Positions 21,421 to 32,006 are shown, counted from the first letter of the stretch. The stretch: DNA of 64,000 nucleotides from Allium sativum (GCA_030737875.1 CM060922.1:235332335-235396334); one strand, 5' to 3'. Numbers and translations are program-made. Notes: generated by a model not told the origin, from the sequence alone.

Positions 21421-24107
21421 TGTGACGGCCCGCCTCACACCAACCGTCATTTACTCTAAAGGTGCGCTGTAAACATGTCCAGTTAGCACGGAACGGTTCG
21501 TCAGAAGGAAAGGGAAGAAGGAATTGAACATACAAAGAACCTGTAGAATGTCTCACAGCGCATAGAATAAAATATAATAATAACATACTTGACATAAAAT
21601 AGGAGAGACAGTGCATAAGCTGAAAACCAGAACTAAACATCATAGCAGCGGAAATTCAAAATATAGCTTATTACAACTTTCAAACTGTCTCAAAGCAAAA
21701 GCAAGATAAAGGAGGTACACTACTAATGCCCAAGTAGCGACCACCAATGACACAGGGAGAATGTGTATATATATATGTATCATACGTGGAAGCCTCCTGG
21801 CCGCCTCCGAATCAGCTACTCGCGCATCACCAGCTAACCTGTCTCTAGTCTGCTCGTGTGAGCACCCAGAGTAATAAGAGGAGACATAAAACTCTGGGTT
21901 AGACATAAAGCCTGGTATGAGCGATAAGCATCTAAAGTGAACAATAACAGGTAGACTAAAACATACTTGAACCTGGACCTGCAACCAAAGAGTTAGCACT
22001 ACATACTGTACAACACTCTAAGGTACCATATCAAACGGTGTAAAGATACGGAGGTGGGGGAGGTGTGCATGTCATAATGATGGCAAACAATCAAACATAG
22101 CATCCATCCTCACATCTCTCGCTCAGTGCGTAAAGCATACGATATTCACCACTTCGATCACCCAACATACCTTGCTACGATCACTCTGCCCCATGAAGTC
22201 GTAAATGGCTTCACTGCACTGATAACGTAGCCACTAATCCTTTGCTATGTCCACTTTGCCCTCATGGAGTCACAAGAACCCCACTGCACTGGCTCATAGC
22301 CTTACTAATCCTTACTATGTCCACTCTGCCCCATGGAGTCGCAATGACCCCCACTGCACTGGCTCATAGTCGTACTACGCATCACCTTGCCCCTCGGGTC
22401 ATAATGACCCTACTGCACTGATAACGTAGTCTTGCTAACATCACCTTGCCCCTCAGGTCATAATGACCCTACTTCACTGATAAGTAGCCATCCTTCATTT
22501 TTAGTGGTGAATCGAAGTTATGAACGTCGACAGCTCCTTAGCACACGTCCCGCAGCAAAGTCCAACCATGAAGTGAGCTCATCGGTTCCCTACTGGATCC
22601 TGAGCTCTAACTTCCCATATTGGACTACCTTTGCATCTCGGGCTATTGGTCATCACCAGATCGGATCGGGTCGTAGCCTTCAGTTCATAGCGGTTCGGTT
22701 CGGAGTCCAGTCTTCCCTCGTCACCACGGTTCGGATCGAGTCACGTCCTCAGCTCGTGGTCACCCATACGGATCGGGTCGTGATCACCCTTTCGGATCAG
22801 GTCATGATCACCCTTTCGGATCGGGTCGTGGCATCCATTCGGATCGGGTTGTGGTTCATCCTTCACATCAGTTCGTGTTCCCCCCCCCCACTAGTCGGGT
22901 GCATCTTCCCAGGTCGTCAGCTCGTGAGCCTCTGAAGTGGATCGGGTCTTGCTCCTTCCTTCGGATCGTGGCGCCTCATCAAGCTGAATCGGATCGTGGA
23001 GAGGATTCGCGATCGGGGGTGGCCATACGGATCGTTGTCTTCGGGTCAGATCGCCCATATGCCCACCGATCCGGTCCGGTTCGGGTAGATTTCTGCAGTT
23101 CTTCCAGCGAACAGTTTACGCCCGTCAACGGTGTTTTCGACCATTCCAACTATTCTAACCAATCACAAAGCATTTCATACAGTCATAGCAATATGCATAA
23201 TCAACCACAAATATCAAAACGTCAATATAATAGGTTAAAATGGATCAAACATACCCCAAAATCCCACATCTCCCCCTAAACATGTTTAGGTGAAACTAAT
23301 GATAGGTTTAGCAAAACTTAACCAAATTAACCCAAATTCATATCAGAGGTCTAAAACATTATTTAATAACTTATGAACATTTTTCCCGAATTTTATTATG
23401 TTTAAATTCGCTAATTAACACAAATCAACCCTAATTAGCCATAATTAGTGCAAAACTATGCAAATCACTCACCTTAGCCACAAAATAAACTAAGATCTAA
23501 AATAAATCTCTGATTTGATGTGAATCCCAATGCTAAACTGTAGCTTCAATGTTGCTTTGGTGTAGATCTTCCTTGATTAGAGGTTGCTAAGCCAAATCCT
23601 TGACCAAGAGATGATTTGGAGGTGATTTAGAGGTTGGAGGCCATTTTTATGGTTCCTTGGTGACAAGTGGAGGCTAAAAAACAGAAATGGAATGATTCCC
23701 TATCTCATATCAGCCTCCCCATAACCCTAATCCTGAAATGGGTTATGGGCCCACTCACTAATCACCCGATTTGGCCCGGTTAAGCAGTTTTTCACCTTCC
23801 AAACCTTATTTCAGCCATATCTCCCAAACGGTAAGTCAGTTCGGCTTTTATGACCACTCTACGGAAAGGTAAACCATCAAACGAATCCAATGGAAGTGGT
23901 TTTAGGTCAAAATTCCTTTCCAATCAAAAGATATGGCCAAAACAGTACCAACTAGGGGCAAAATGGTCATTTAAAAATCGACAAAAATCATGAACATGGG
24001 AAATGACTCTAATGGATGCTTCCCAAAGTTACATGACCATACGACTTAACATGGGAGAGAAATCAATATTCTACGATCCTATGATGTGTAGAATACGGGT
24101 CGTTACA
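21421..24107 (-). repeat. Right LTR of B
   Basis: 2687 bp, start TGTGACGGCCCGCC, end GGGTCGTTACA. Same arrays as the left LTR at 22170-22489 and 22769-22855, plus one extra segment near 23016-23045. Apparent open frames in 22432-23279 are repeat by-products. Confidence 0.95.
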
Positions 24108-24299
24108 ACTGTTAAATGTGAATAACACCTAAGTGGGAGATCTTTGAATATATGACATGCATGGCTATATTTGGTATATAATCATATTTATGAATCATGA
24201 CAACTATTTAGGCATGTAAACTTAGGCCAAATTTATAATTAGGCAAGATATGTTTGTGAAACTTTAAGGAATGATTAAATCTGATATATTTGCCTAAAT

Positions 24300-24510
24300 T
24301 GCTAGTTCTGTTATATCTGCGTAATCTGCTAGTTCGGTTCTATTGCCTAATCTGCTAAATCTGTCATCTGCTAAGTCTGTTGAAAATGCCAAATCTGCTA
24401 AACTAAATTTGTTGAGACGCCTAATCTGTTATCTGCTAATTTGCTTAATCTGCTAAATCCGTTAAGTCGCCTAATCTGAAAAATCTGTTATCTGTTATAT
24501 CTGTTGAGTT
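24300..24510. repeat. Irregular AATCTGYT-rich repeat in LTR D
   Basis: Many copies of CTGCTAAATCTG, CCTAATCTG and TTATCTG with irregular spacing. A second patch of the same kind is at 24985-25160 (TTAATCTGTAA). Both belong to LTR D. Confidence 0.65.
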
Positions 24511-24635
24511 GATATAATTAGTCCGCTATTGACATAATCTGAATTGGCTATAGTTATGAATAATTGACATGTATATTAGGCGTGGGTATAAATGGTAAAT
24601 CATTAATTAATTGGCTGCAAAGATAAACATGGCTA

Positions 24636-24727
24636 ACTCGAGGTTAGAATGAGTTTGCGGCGTAATTCTGCCCGGAACCGCCCGGCATATTCCAGTGGTC
24701 GCAGACAATAGGTTCTAATGTGAGAAG
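24636..24727 (+). other. LTR hairpin module, D copy 1
   Basis: Outer stem TTAGAA pairs with TTCTAA. Inner stem GTTTGCGGC pairs with GTCGCAGAC, nine pairs including two G-T. The loop has the shared TCTGCCCGGAACCGCCCGGC and CCAGTG. Confidence 0.72.
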
Positions 24728-24748
24728 TTATTCATAACGTGCTTGAAA

Positions 24749-24838
24749 CCTGAGGTTAGACTCAGTTTGCTACAGAAACCTGCCCGGAACCAACCGGCCT
24801 AACCAGTAGCCACAAACTGTCAGTCTAATGTGAGAGGA
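24749..24838 (+). other. LTR hairpin module, D copy 2
   Basis: Outer stem TTAGAC with GTCTAA. Inner stem GTTTG with CAAAC, possibly extended by CTAC/GTAG. The loop has CTGCCCGGAACCAACCGGC. Confidence 0.7.
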
Positions 24839-25587
24839 CTGGGCATTAATATTTAATTAATGAAAATCTGAGATAAACATGATGTCTAAAACGTGTTGGG
24901 TGGGTAAGGTTAAACCAATTGGACTAATGAATCTGATAAACCCGTTTCGTGAATCCGTAGGCCCAATACAATGTTAGATAATCTGTAACCAGTTAATCTG
25001 TAAGTCTGTTAATCTGTAACTAGTTAATCTGTAAGCCTGTTAATCCGAACATCTGATCCATTAGTCTGAAAACCTGTTAACTTGATTGTCTGATCTGTGA
25101 ACTAGTTAATCTAAATTTTGTATGTCTGAAACTTGTAGACAAGTTAAGCTGAAATCTGTTAGACTGGGGACACAAGGTTAGGAGGGGAATTACTTGTGTC
25201 ATCTGTTGTTTGGGACCCATATTAGTCAGTAACCCTTTCTGGTATCATAACTTTGACCCATCTTTTGGTAGGTTCCGGGCACGCTTACTGAACTAATTAT
25301 AAGTGGTTCATTCTGATAATGGTGAGGGATGTTGTAACACCCCGGATTTTTCCGTTAACAGTAAATTAACAAATTAAAGTATAATTAAATTGTAACAGAA
25401 AAATTAAGGGAAACGGACATCACCATTGCGTTCGTCTCGGAATTCGGCTTGAGATAGAGTCCGAGTTTGCGCAAAACGGATAACGTATGAAGAAGATATC
25501 TTTAATTTAAATATTACAGCAAAACATGAAAAAGGAGAAGTAAGGAGAGGACAATAATTATTATTATTCTAAGACTTATTAACAAAA

Positions 25588-25661
25588 GCCTCTATAGCTC
25601 AGTTGGTTAAGGCATTGGATTTGTAGCATGGAGGTCGGGGGTTCGAACCCCGGCGGCGACA
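25588..25661 (+). ncRNA. tRNA-like sequence in 5' LTR of C
   Basis: 74 nt with an exact A-box (TAGCTCAGTTGG) and exact B-box (GGTTCGAACCC), the two internal Pol III promoter parts. The anticodon loop TTTGTAG would read TGT (Thr). As a tRNA it is poor: the acceptor stem has 4 of 7 pairs, the anticodon stem about 3 of 5, the T stem 3 of 5. It lies 255 bp from the LTR start, upstream of the Pol II TATA box. It is better seen as a tRNA-derived Pol III promoter than as a tRNA gene. Confidence 0.7.
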
Positions 25662-26048
25662 TAATTTTTATCTCTGTTTTAGAGAGGGCCAACTGAGCAT
25701 GCAAATACATGTACGTATACAAATTCAAATTTTGAAAGGATAGGAACGTACATATAAGGAAATAAAGAAAATATATGTATATATATGAGAATATATATAT
25801 ATATATATATGCAAAAATATATGTATACAATAGATAAAATTCAAATAGACTAAAACAGCTCAATTTAAAGTTTAATTTTTGAAAATCGAACCCAGTCCCT
25901 CCTGGCTGGCCTGGTCTGTGTTTGGTCGAATTTCTGTGGGTTGCTTTGTCATTAGGGCTAGGTGGCAAGTTTTAATTGGTCTCTCTATCTAATGAATGGC
26001 TACGATCTAACCTAGCAACATCAATGGTTCTAATCAATTCCTAACCTC

Positions 26049-26056
26049 TATATAAA
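26049..26056 (+). promoter_or_regulatory. TATA box of 5' LTR of C
   Basis: TATATAAA followed by CAACCCTAGAC. Equivalent sites: 32752-32759 (3' LTR) and 2459 (D). Confidence 0.6.
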
Positions 26057-26949
26057 CAACCCTAGACTAAACCCTAATCTATTCATTCAAATTAAGAGCA
26101 TAACCGCCATGTTGCTGAGGAACGACTAAGAGTAGCCGCCATCTAGAGAGAGAGGATTAGGGAGAAAGTTCTAAAGCCTAAAGCAATTCAAGCAACCTAA
26201 AGCTAATCAATTCAACGAAGGAATCATATCTCTTAATTAGAGAATTTGCCGCAACCATTGTAAGTAGAGTATTACTTTGGTATGAACAAATGATTGTGTA
26301 GATATGTATGCTTGAATTGTGGCAATGAAATTCGTATTTGTGCGATTTATATACTTTTGGATATTCTGAATTATGTCATTCAATTATAAAGAACTACATG
26401 CGGTAGTTCTATGCAAATATACGTTTGGAATATTGCGCAAATTATGTAGTCTATGTTGAAGCTACATGTATGTAGTTGATTGAAATTCATGCAAGTTTGG
26501 GGCTTTGTTATTATGCCATCATGATATCTATTTTGTGCATAAATCATTTTGCAAGTAATTGAGACAAGTTTGGTTGTTATAGTTCATATGAAACTATGTT
26601 GGAATTTTGACACCATAATCCATGTATTAAGTCATGCTTTTGCAAAACTTATGAATATGGCTAGGCTATGAATGATATTGGGCATAATTGAAATTCATGA
26701 TTAAGTCTATCTTGTTTAAAAGAATTATATGATGACATATGTGAGACATGGCTAAGTTAGACACAAAAATCCTTTTTTTTGCATGTTAAAAGCAAACACC
26801 ATGATTAGGAATATTTATGCATAAGTATACCATCGTTATGTGATTAAATTTAATTAAGTTGAACTATGCTTTTGTGTTAGTAACAGAGTATCCTCTTTGT
26901 AAACATGTAGAAACCTTATGAACATGACTTGTTTATATTTATGTCATGA

Positions 26950-27110
26950 ACAAATTTAACTATACCTATGCCATGTTTATGCTAGAAGTATTTATGCCAT
27001 GCTTATGTTTGACATTATGCCATGTTTATGCTAGAAGTATTTATGCCATGTTTGACATTATGCCATGTTTATGCTAAAAGTATTTATGCCATGCTTATGT
27101 TTGACATTAT
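26950..27110. repeat. Tandem repeat TATGCCATGTTTATGCTAGAAG
   Basis: About three imperfect units built from ATGCCATGTTTATGCTAGAA, GTATTTATGCCATG and TTTGACATT. The copy in the 3' LTR is at 33650-33814. Confidence 0.75.
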
Positions 27111-27560
27111 GCCTAAGTAAAAATATAGGTTCATGGGTCAATAATGATATCTCAATTACAAGTTCACATGCTTTGATTCATGTCACCTATGTTACCACTC
27201 TGCAAGTACACCAGTTTCTATTATGTATTTCCAACGTCATATGCAAGTTCATGCGCTCACCTTCCCCTCTTTGTGTATGTAATCACGCTTTAAGCCTCCC
27301 CTTTTCGCATGGCTAAATTGGGCTTTAAAAGGCTAAGCCCAATATATATAAACGGACGTGTAAAACGGGGGAAAATAATGTTGGGTTAAAATTACTAATG
27401 AATGAAAACTAAAGTAGAAGGGCCCAAATTCAAGTATGGGTTGGGCCCATGATTGGTGTAACCTTTACACCATTAACTTAATAATGGGCCGCAAATATTT
27501 ACATATAAGAAATAAAGAAGAATGACAAGATATATAAATGTAGAAAATACGATATGTTTA

Positions 27561-27650
27561 ACCCGAGGTTGGATTGAGTTGTGATGTAAACCTGCCCGGA
27601 ACCGCCCGGCTGTCCAGTAGTCACAACAATACCTATCCAATGTGGGAGGT
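27561..27650 (+). other. LTR hairpin module, C 5' LTR copy 1
   Basis: Outer stem TTGGAT (27569-27574) with ATCCAA (27635-27640). Inner stem GTTGTGA (27578-27584) with TCACAAC (27621-27627). Loop CCTGCCCGGAACCGCCCGGC and CCAGTAG. The 3' LTR copy is at 34264-34353. Confidence 0.78.
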
Positions 27651-27671
27651 TAAACATGGAGCCCAATAAGG

Positions 27672-27760
27672 ACCCGAGGTTAGACTGAGTTGTGGCGTAA
27701 GACTGCCCGGAACCAACCGGCAACAGGCAGCCACAGCAATACCTGTCTAATGTGAGAGGT
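27672..27760 (+). other. LTR hairpin module, C 5' LTR copy 2
   Basis: Outer stem TTAGAC (27680-27685) with GTCTAA (27745-27750). Inner stem GTTGTGGC (27689-27696) with GCCACAGC (27730-27737, one G-T). Compared with copy 1, both members of several pairs have changed together. The 3' LTR copy is at 34375-34463. Confidence 0.78.
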
Positions 27761-28894
27761 TAGGGCCTTAATAAGACAATTAAGGCTGAATCAGGATTGT
27801 TAGGATTAAGTGGACTAAGACTTAATCAAAATGGAACATGCTAAACTAAACGGACTGGTGGGGTTAGGTTAGAAAACACTTAACCAACTTAGCATGTTGG
27901 CTAGAGATAGAAAACCTAGTAACGGGGGACCCTTTTCAGCAGTAACCCTACACGGTGTATCATGATACCCTGAAACTAGGCAGGGTGGGGCACGATTACT
28001 GGGCTGATTGTAAGAGGTCAAAAATCGACGGCGGTGGTGTAGCAGTGTAGGTTCTAACGGTATGCGGGCGTGCACGCACTCCGGCGCAGAAAAATAAAGC
28101 ACTGGGCACCAGTAGCATACCTGTGCACTCTAAGGTTGTGTCGGGTTGCCACTATGGGACTTGATACACCCCATGGTGGGACCAGCATAGGTAACTACAG
28201 ACATCGGGGGCCGTAAGACACATGTAACTTTGCGAGTAGGAGCCGATCATCATAGGATGGATCACATCACCCTGATTATGGGGTGCCAGTTGGAAACTAG
28301 TTTATATGGGTTCAGAGATTAACATGGGGTACGATAGTATATTCGACCCTAGACAACTTAACCAAGTTATAATGCATGCCCACTTCATGTTTATACTTAT
28401 CATACCCAGTTCTTTATTCATAGACAAAGTAGTACTAGACTTACTCAGGCTTTATGTCTGACTCTATTTTTCTTTCGTCTTCTTTCTTCCGTTCCCCCCC
28501 CCCCCCCCCCAGGTCCTCAGGGAGGGAACACAGCAGCTTGACCAGCCTTAGCATCCAGCTTGAAGAAGAGAAATGTATTGCTTGGACTTTCCTGTTTTGA
28601 ACTATGGCTTTGGACAATCACTATGAGGGCTTTGCAGTTTATCTATGTTTTATTTATGCTTCTTTAAATCATGTACTCAAGACAGATTATGAAAGTATTA
28701 TGTTATGTTTTTGGAAAGGATGTTGTTGCAACACGTATTTGACTTTATGAAATAAAAGTTTGTTGTTCTTCCGCTGTTTACAAATATGTGTTCTTATATC
28801 TGTCTTGTATATCTGTGACTTGTACTTATAAACCTCCACCAAAATTAGGGCATTCCCTTTGAGAGTGACCCTAACGGAGGTGGGGTGTTTCACT

Positions 28895-28906
28895 TGGTAT
28901 CAGAGC
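28895..28906 (+). promoter_or_regulatory. Primer binding site of C
   Basis: TGGTATCAGAGC, two bases after the 5' LTR, tRNA-Met type. Confidence 0.93.
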
Positions 28907-29083
28907 ATAGGTTTACCAGATAAGATAAAAAGTTTTGGAAATTTATTTTCAAAAAGGAAATTTAAAGAAGCATTTTTAAAAGATAAAAATATTATTTTAT
29001 TTTAAAAAAGGCAAAGTCCACTCCCCAAAGCCATAGGTACTATCTCTTATCCTTCGTTTTGAATCTATCCCTTTTGTTTCAGC

Positions 29084-30739
29084 ATGTCCGAAGATCTTAA
29101 CTTGCCAGAAGGGGTGCCAATACCTGGTTGGTTTAGACGGTTCTTAGAAGCAAGGGCCACTCAGCCATGTCCTACCGTTCCTCCTCCCCCAGCTGCAGGG
29201 AATCATCCAGCTGCAGCAACACCTCTTCCTCTACCTCCTCCACGAGGAAACGCGTTTGCTAAGATATGTAAGGATTTTAAAGCTATGGGAGGAAGGGATT
29301 TCCATGGAACTGAGTCCTTCGTAGCAGCTAGAAATTGGCTGAAGGAAACTGAGGATCTATTTATCATCTTTGAGGTAGAAGATAGGCAAAAAGTACAGTT
29401 GGCAGTGTGGCTATTGAAGGGCGAGGCTTCCTACTGGTGGGAAGTCACTAATGCTGAAAGACCAGTAGAAACATGGGAGGACTTTAGGGCAAGGTTTGAG
29501 ACCAAATTTCTCTCAGATGCGGAAAGAAGTTTGCAGTTGGAGAAATTCTTATTTCTTAAGCAAGGAGACAAGACTGTTAGAGAGTATGTGAATCAGTTTG
29601 ATGAGCTGGCTAGGTTTGGGCTTGACCTAGTCAACACCCCGCACAAGAAGGCTCTCCGTTTCGTCAAAGGGTTAAATGAGCCATTACACAGTTTGGCCAT
29701 GACACATATACCCATGGGGGCCACGTATGAAAGATTGGTGCAAATGGCATTGCTGAATGAGGAGGATAAGGGCAAGAAGGAGGCAAAGGCAGAAAGCTCT
29801 CAAGGGAAGAAAGAGGGTTTGCAGCCTAAGAAGACAGACTTTAAGAAAGGCGGGGAAGGCAACAAAGAGAAGAGGACGTGTAATTTCTGTGGCAAAGTGG
29901 GGCACTTAGTAAAGGACTGCCGGAAAAAGAAGGCCAAGGAGAATGGTGGGTGCTTTTCTTGCGGTCAGACAGGCCACAGAGCTAAGGACTGCCCAAAGAA
30001 ACGAGGGCAGGGGCAGGGGTCTGGATCCACTCCAGGGGCACAGCTTCATGTGCTGGAAGCGCCACCTTTGCAACAGCGAGGTACAAACACTTCTGTAGAA
30101 AGTGTAGTTTATCTTTATGATCACCCCGTTCGCACTTTATTTGATTCTGGCGCATCACACTCCTTTATCTCGTCTGCTTTAGTAGAATCTCTGCACCTAA
30201 AAACTAGTATGGTGGAGGACCCCTTAATTGTTTCAAACCCAATTGGGGGCCCAGCTCATTTGTCTATGATCTGTTTGGATTTGAAAATTTCTATTCTAAG
30301 TGTAGAATTTGAATGTAGTGCCTTTGTTTTGGGCTTTGCGGGGTATGGTTTGATTTTGGGTATGGATTGGCTATCCAGTAATGGGGCCATCCTTGATTGT
30401 GAGAAAAGGGTTGTTAGGCTCCTAACCCAGCTCAGTAATACTTTGGAAATTTCTTGTAATCCCTCATATGCGGTTATGCTTAGTTATCTTGAGTCGCTAG
30501 ATGCCTCTGTTGAAAATTTGCAATCAGTTAGAGTGGTCCGGGAATATCCGGATGTCTTCGAAGAGGTGAAGGGCTTGCCTCCGAAGCGGGAAATAGACTT
30601 CCGCATATATCTTGTAGATAATGCAAAGCCCGTTGCGTTGCCCGTTGGACACATGGCTCCACGAGAAAGAAAAGAGCTCAGTAAACAGATTAAAGAGCTT
30701 CTAGAAAAGGGGTTCATTAGGTGGAGCATTTCAGAATAG
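29084..30739 (+). CDS. gag: Gag-protease of C, intact
   Basis: 551 residues beginning MSEDLNLPEGVPIPGWFRRF. A Pro-rich linker (about 30-54) precedes the Gag fold (about 58-225; SYWWEVTNAE, LKQGDKTVREYVNQFDELA). A Lys-rich segment and two complete CCHC knuckles follow, CNFCGKVGHLVKDC (266-279) and CFSCGQTGHRAKDC (290-303). The protease active site is LFDSGASHSFI (D354), with the later motifs ILGMDWLSSNG and NPIGG. The frame ends at TAG just after the linker to RT (GFIRWSISE), where A and B continue with WGAP. Gag and protease therefore look functional. It could supply or co-assemble capsids, while polymerase and integrase must come from elsewhere. Confidence 0.93.
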   Translation: MSEDLNLPEGVPIPGWFRRFLEARATQPCPTVPPPPAAGNHPAAATPLPLPPPRGNAFAKICKDFKAMGGRDFHGTESFVAARNWLKETEDLFIIFEVEDRQKVQLAVWLLKGEASYWWEVTNAERPVETWEDFRARFETKFLSDAERSLQLEKFLFLKQGDKTVREYVNQFDELARFGLDLVNTPHKKALRFVKGLNEPLHSLAMTHIPMGATYERLVQMALLNEEDKGKKEAKAESSQGKKEGLQPKKTDFKKGGEGNKEKRTCNFCGKVGHLVKDCRKKKAKENGGCFSCGQTGHRAKDCPKKRGQGQGSGSTPGAQLHVLEAPPLQQRGTNTSVESVVYLYDHPVRTLFDSGASHSFISSALVESLHLKTSMVEDPLIVSNPIGGPAHLSMICLDLKISILSVEFECSAFVLGFAGYGLILGMDWLSSNGAILDCEKRVVRLLTQLSNTLEISCNPSYAVMLSYLESLDASVENLQSVRVVREYPDVFEEVKGLPPKREIDFRIYLVDNAKPVALPVGHMAPRERKELSKQIKELLEKGFIRWSISE

Positions 30740-31119
30740 GGCACTCCAGGAGTGTTCGCCACTAAGGCTGAAGGTTCATTTCACTTATGCATGAGTTGTA
30801 AAGAATCACCTTAGTAAGTACATTTGGCAACATAGTTGGACTTAGGAAGGGACTCCCTTGTGACCTAAAAGGAGTCCATCATGCTTAGTTTCCTAGAATC
30901 ATATGTGGTGGTTGGGTTGATTAATTCTTTGGGTGTCAGTCTGATGTTGATTTCGGTCTTCGGGGCTGATGCTTAGAGAGTTCTTCTCCTAATCAATATA
31001 TATGTGGCATATATTTCCAGTTTTGACATTGCCTAATGGGCACAAAATTTTTACTTGCTTCTATCATTCGACTATACCTTTAGGTAGGACCATTTCCTAT
31101 CATTGAGAAAATTTGGAAA
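30740..31119 (+). pseudogene. Deletion scar replacing RT to integrase in C
   Basis: The first about 70 bases still encode the start of RT in decayed form (GVFATKAEGSFHLC). From 30814 to 31083 there is 270 bp of sequence unlike any pol domain, opening GTAAGT and closing in a pyrimidine-rich TTTAG. Coding similarity resumes at 31084 with GPFPIIEKI, the integrase tail. Elements A and B have more than 2 kb of RT, RNase H and integrase in this interval. Confidence 0.8.
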
Positions 31120-31452
31120 ATGACCTATAGATTAGAGCTACCCGAGAAATTGGCCGGAGTCCACAACGTTTTTCACGTTTCACATCTCCGAAAATGTCTA
31201 CATGAGTCTGCTGAAGTGGTAGAGCCAAATATCCTCGAAGAGGCCGAAGTGGAACGCGAAGCAACCATAAGAAAAGTTCCAACCCGCATACTAGGAACGG
31301 AAGTGAAGAAGCTACGCAACCGCGAAGTCAAACTCGTCAAAGTTCAGTGGAGCGACGCCGAGGGAGACGCGACTTGGGAAACTGAAGCTAGAATACGCAC
31401 TGCTTACCCTTTTCTTTTCGAGGGTACGTCCTTGATCTTTCTTTTTCCTTAA
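31120..31452 (+). pseudogene. Integrase tail and chromodomain remnant of C
   Basis: 110 residues: the integrase C-terminal GVHNVFHVSHLRKCLHESAE, then a chromodomain with KLRNREVKLVKVQW and DATWETEARIR, ending after YPFLFEGT. Similarity starts slightly upstream of the ATG at 31120 (MTYRLELPEK), so this Met is internal and there is no sign of a natural start. The chromodomain residues themselves look undamaged. Without the integrase core it cannot act as in A or B. Confidence 0.85.
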
Positions 31453-32006
31453 GTTGCGCTTTTATCTATCTTTTTAGGAATATCTCCTCGACCTTATCTT
31501 TTAGATAGAAACCTTTTGGATGAAAACATGTAATTGAAACATGTTATGTATGATGGTTGCAAGTGGTTGCAATTGATTGCTAGTAGTTGCTCGTGGCTGC
31601 ATATACACACACAATCTAGGTTTTAGATCGGCTCAGTCACTTCATATTGCATATGCATATATGTTTGCACTCGTATATGGTTGAATTGTAATGTGTTGTC
31701 ATATGGATGTTGCATTTGTATGAAAGATTGTGCACCCATGTAGAATCATGAATAGGAAAAATCTGCATACATAATGGATACATGGCACTTACATGATTCG
31801 CATTAAGGAGGTCAACTGAATCAGTAGACCGCCTGATTTTGCATTAGATAAGTTCATGAACACACACACTTCGCATATGATCATCAAGCATTAGAAGTCT
31901 TTTAAGGAAAATGGATGCTCGTGTTTGATGGATGAGTAGATGGATGATTGGATGTTAGGATTTACATTCTTCCTAAATTTGAAGATTTCGGGGACGAAAT
32001 CCTTTT
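31453..32006. other. 3' untranslated internal region of C
   Basis: About 550 bases with TTGCAAGTGGTTGCAATTG-type short repeats (31555-31600), no gene, ending in the polypurine tract. Related to 5958-6531 of A. Confidence 0.6.

Larger units (their letters stand above)
14020..24107 (-). mobile_element. Element B: complete chromovirus, nearly intact gag-pol
   Basis: 10.09 kb with target duplications ACTGT at 14015-14019 and 24108-24112. LTRs are 14020-16689 and 21421-24107. It has a tRNA-Met-type primer site, a polypurine tract and a gag-pol frame spanning 21224-16845 with only two in-frame stops. In the first 150 bp of the LTRs I counted 6 differences (about 4%). It belongs to a different family from A and C: the LTR sequence, Gag N-terminus and protease motif (DTGA rather than DSGA) all differ. 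It is inserted in solo LTR D only 62 bp from A. Confidence 0.97.
26260..28512 (+). other. Possible intron within LTR of C
   Basis: A consensus donor, CATT|GTAAGT, at 26260 lies about 200 bp after the TATA box. A long pyrimidine tract (TTTTTCTTTCGTCTTCTTTC, then 17 C) ending in AG at 28511-28512 follows 2.25 kb later, 570 bp before the Gag ATG. Splicing would remove the tandem repeat and hairpin pair from the leader. Inferred from signals only. The same pair is at 32963 and 35209 in the 3' LTR. Confidence 0.35.
25333..28892 (+). repeat. 5' LTR of C
   Basis: 3560 bp, TGTAACACCCCGG to GGGGTGTTTCA. In order: conserved CCATTGCGTTCGTCTCGG block (25423-25440), tRNA-like sequence, AT run (25791-25810), TATATAAA (26049), GTAAGT donor-like site (26260), tandem repeat (26950-27110), hairpin pair, 17-base C-run with AG. 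Open frames on either strand are small and not supported. Confidence 0.96.

Noticed and set aside
25579..25968. Minus-strand 129-residue frame, repeated at 32366-32671
   Set aside because: It spans the tRNA-like sequence and AT microsatellite; the frame changes with repeat length.
27561..27760. Hammerhead-type ribozyme as in plant retrozymes
   Set aside because: I see no CTGATGA plus GAAA catalytic core in any copy of the hairpin module.
31120..31452. Stand-alone host chromodomain gene
   Set aside because: It continues the integrase tail without a natural start and lies between the deletion scar and polypurine tract of C.
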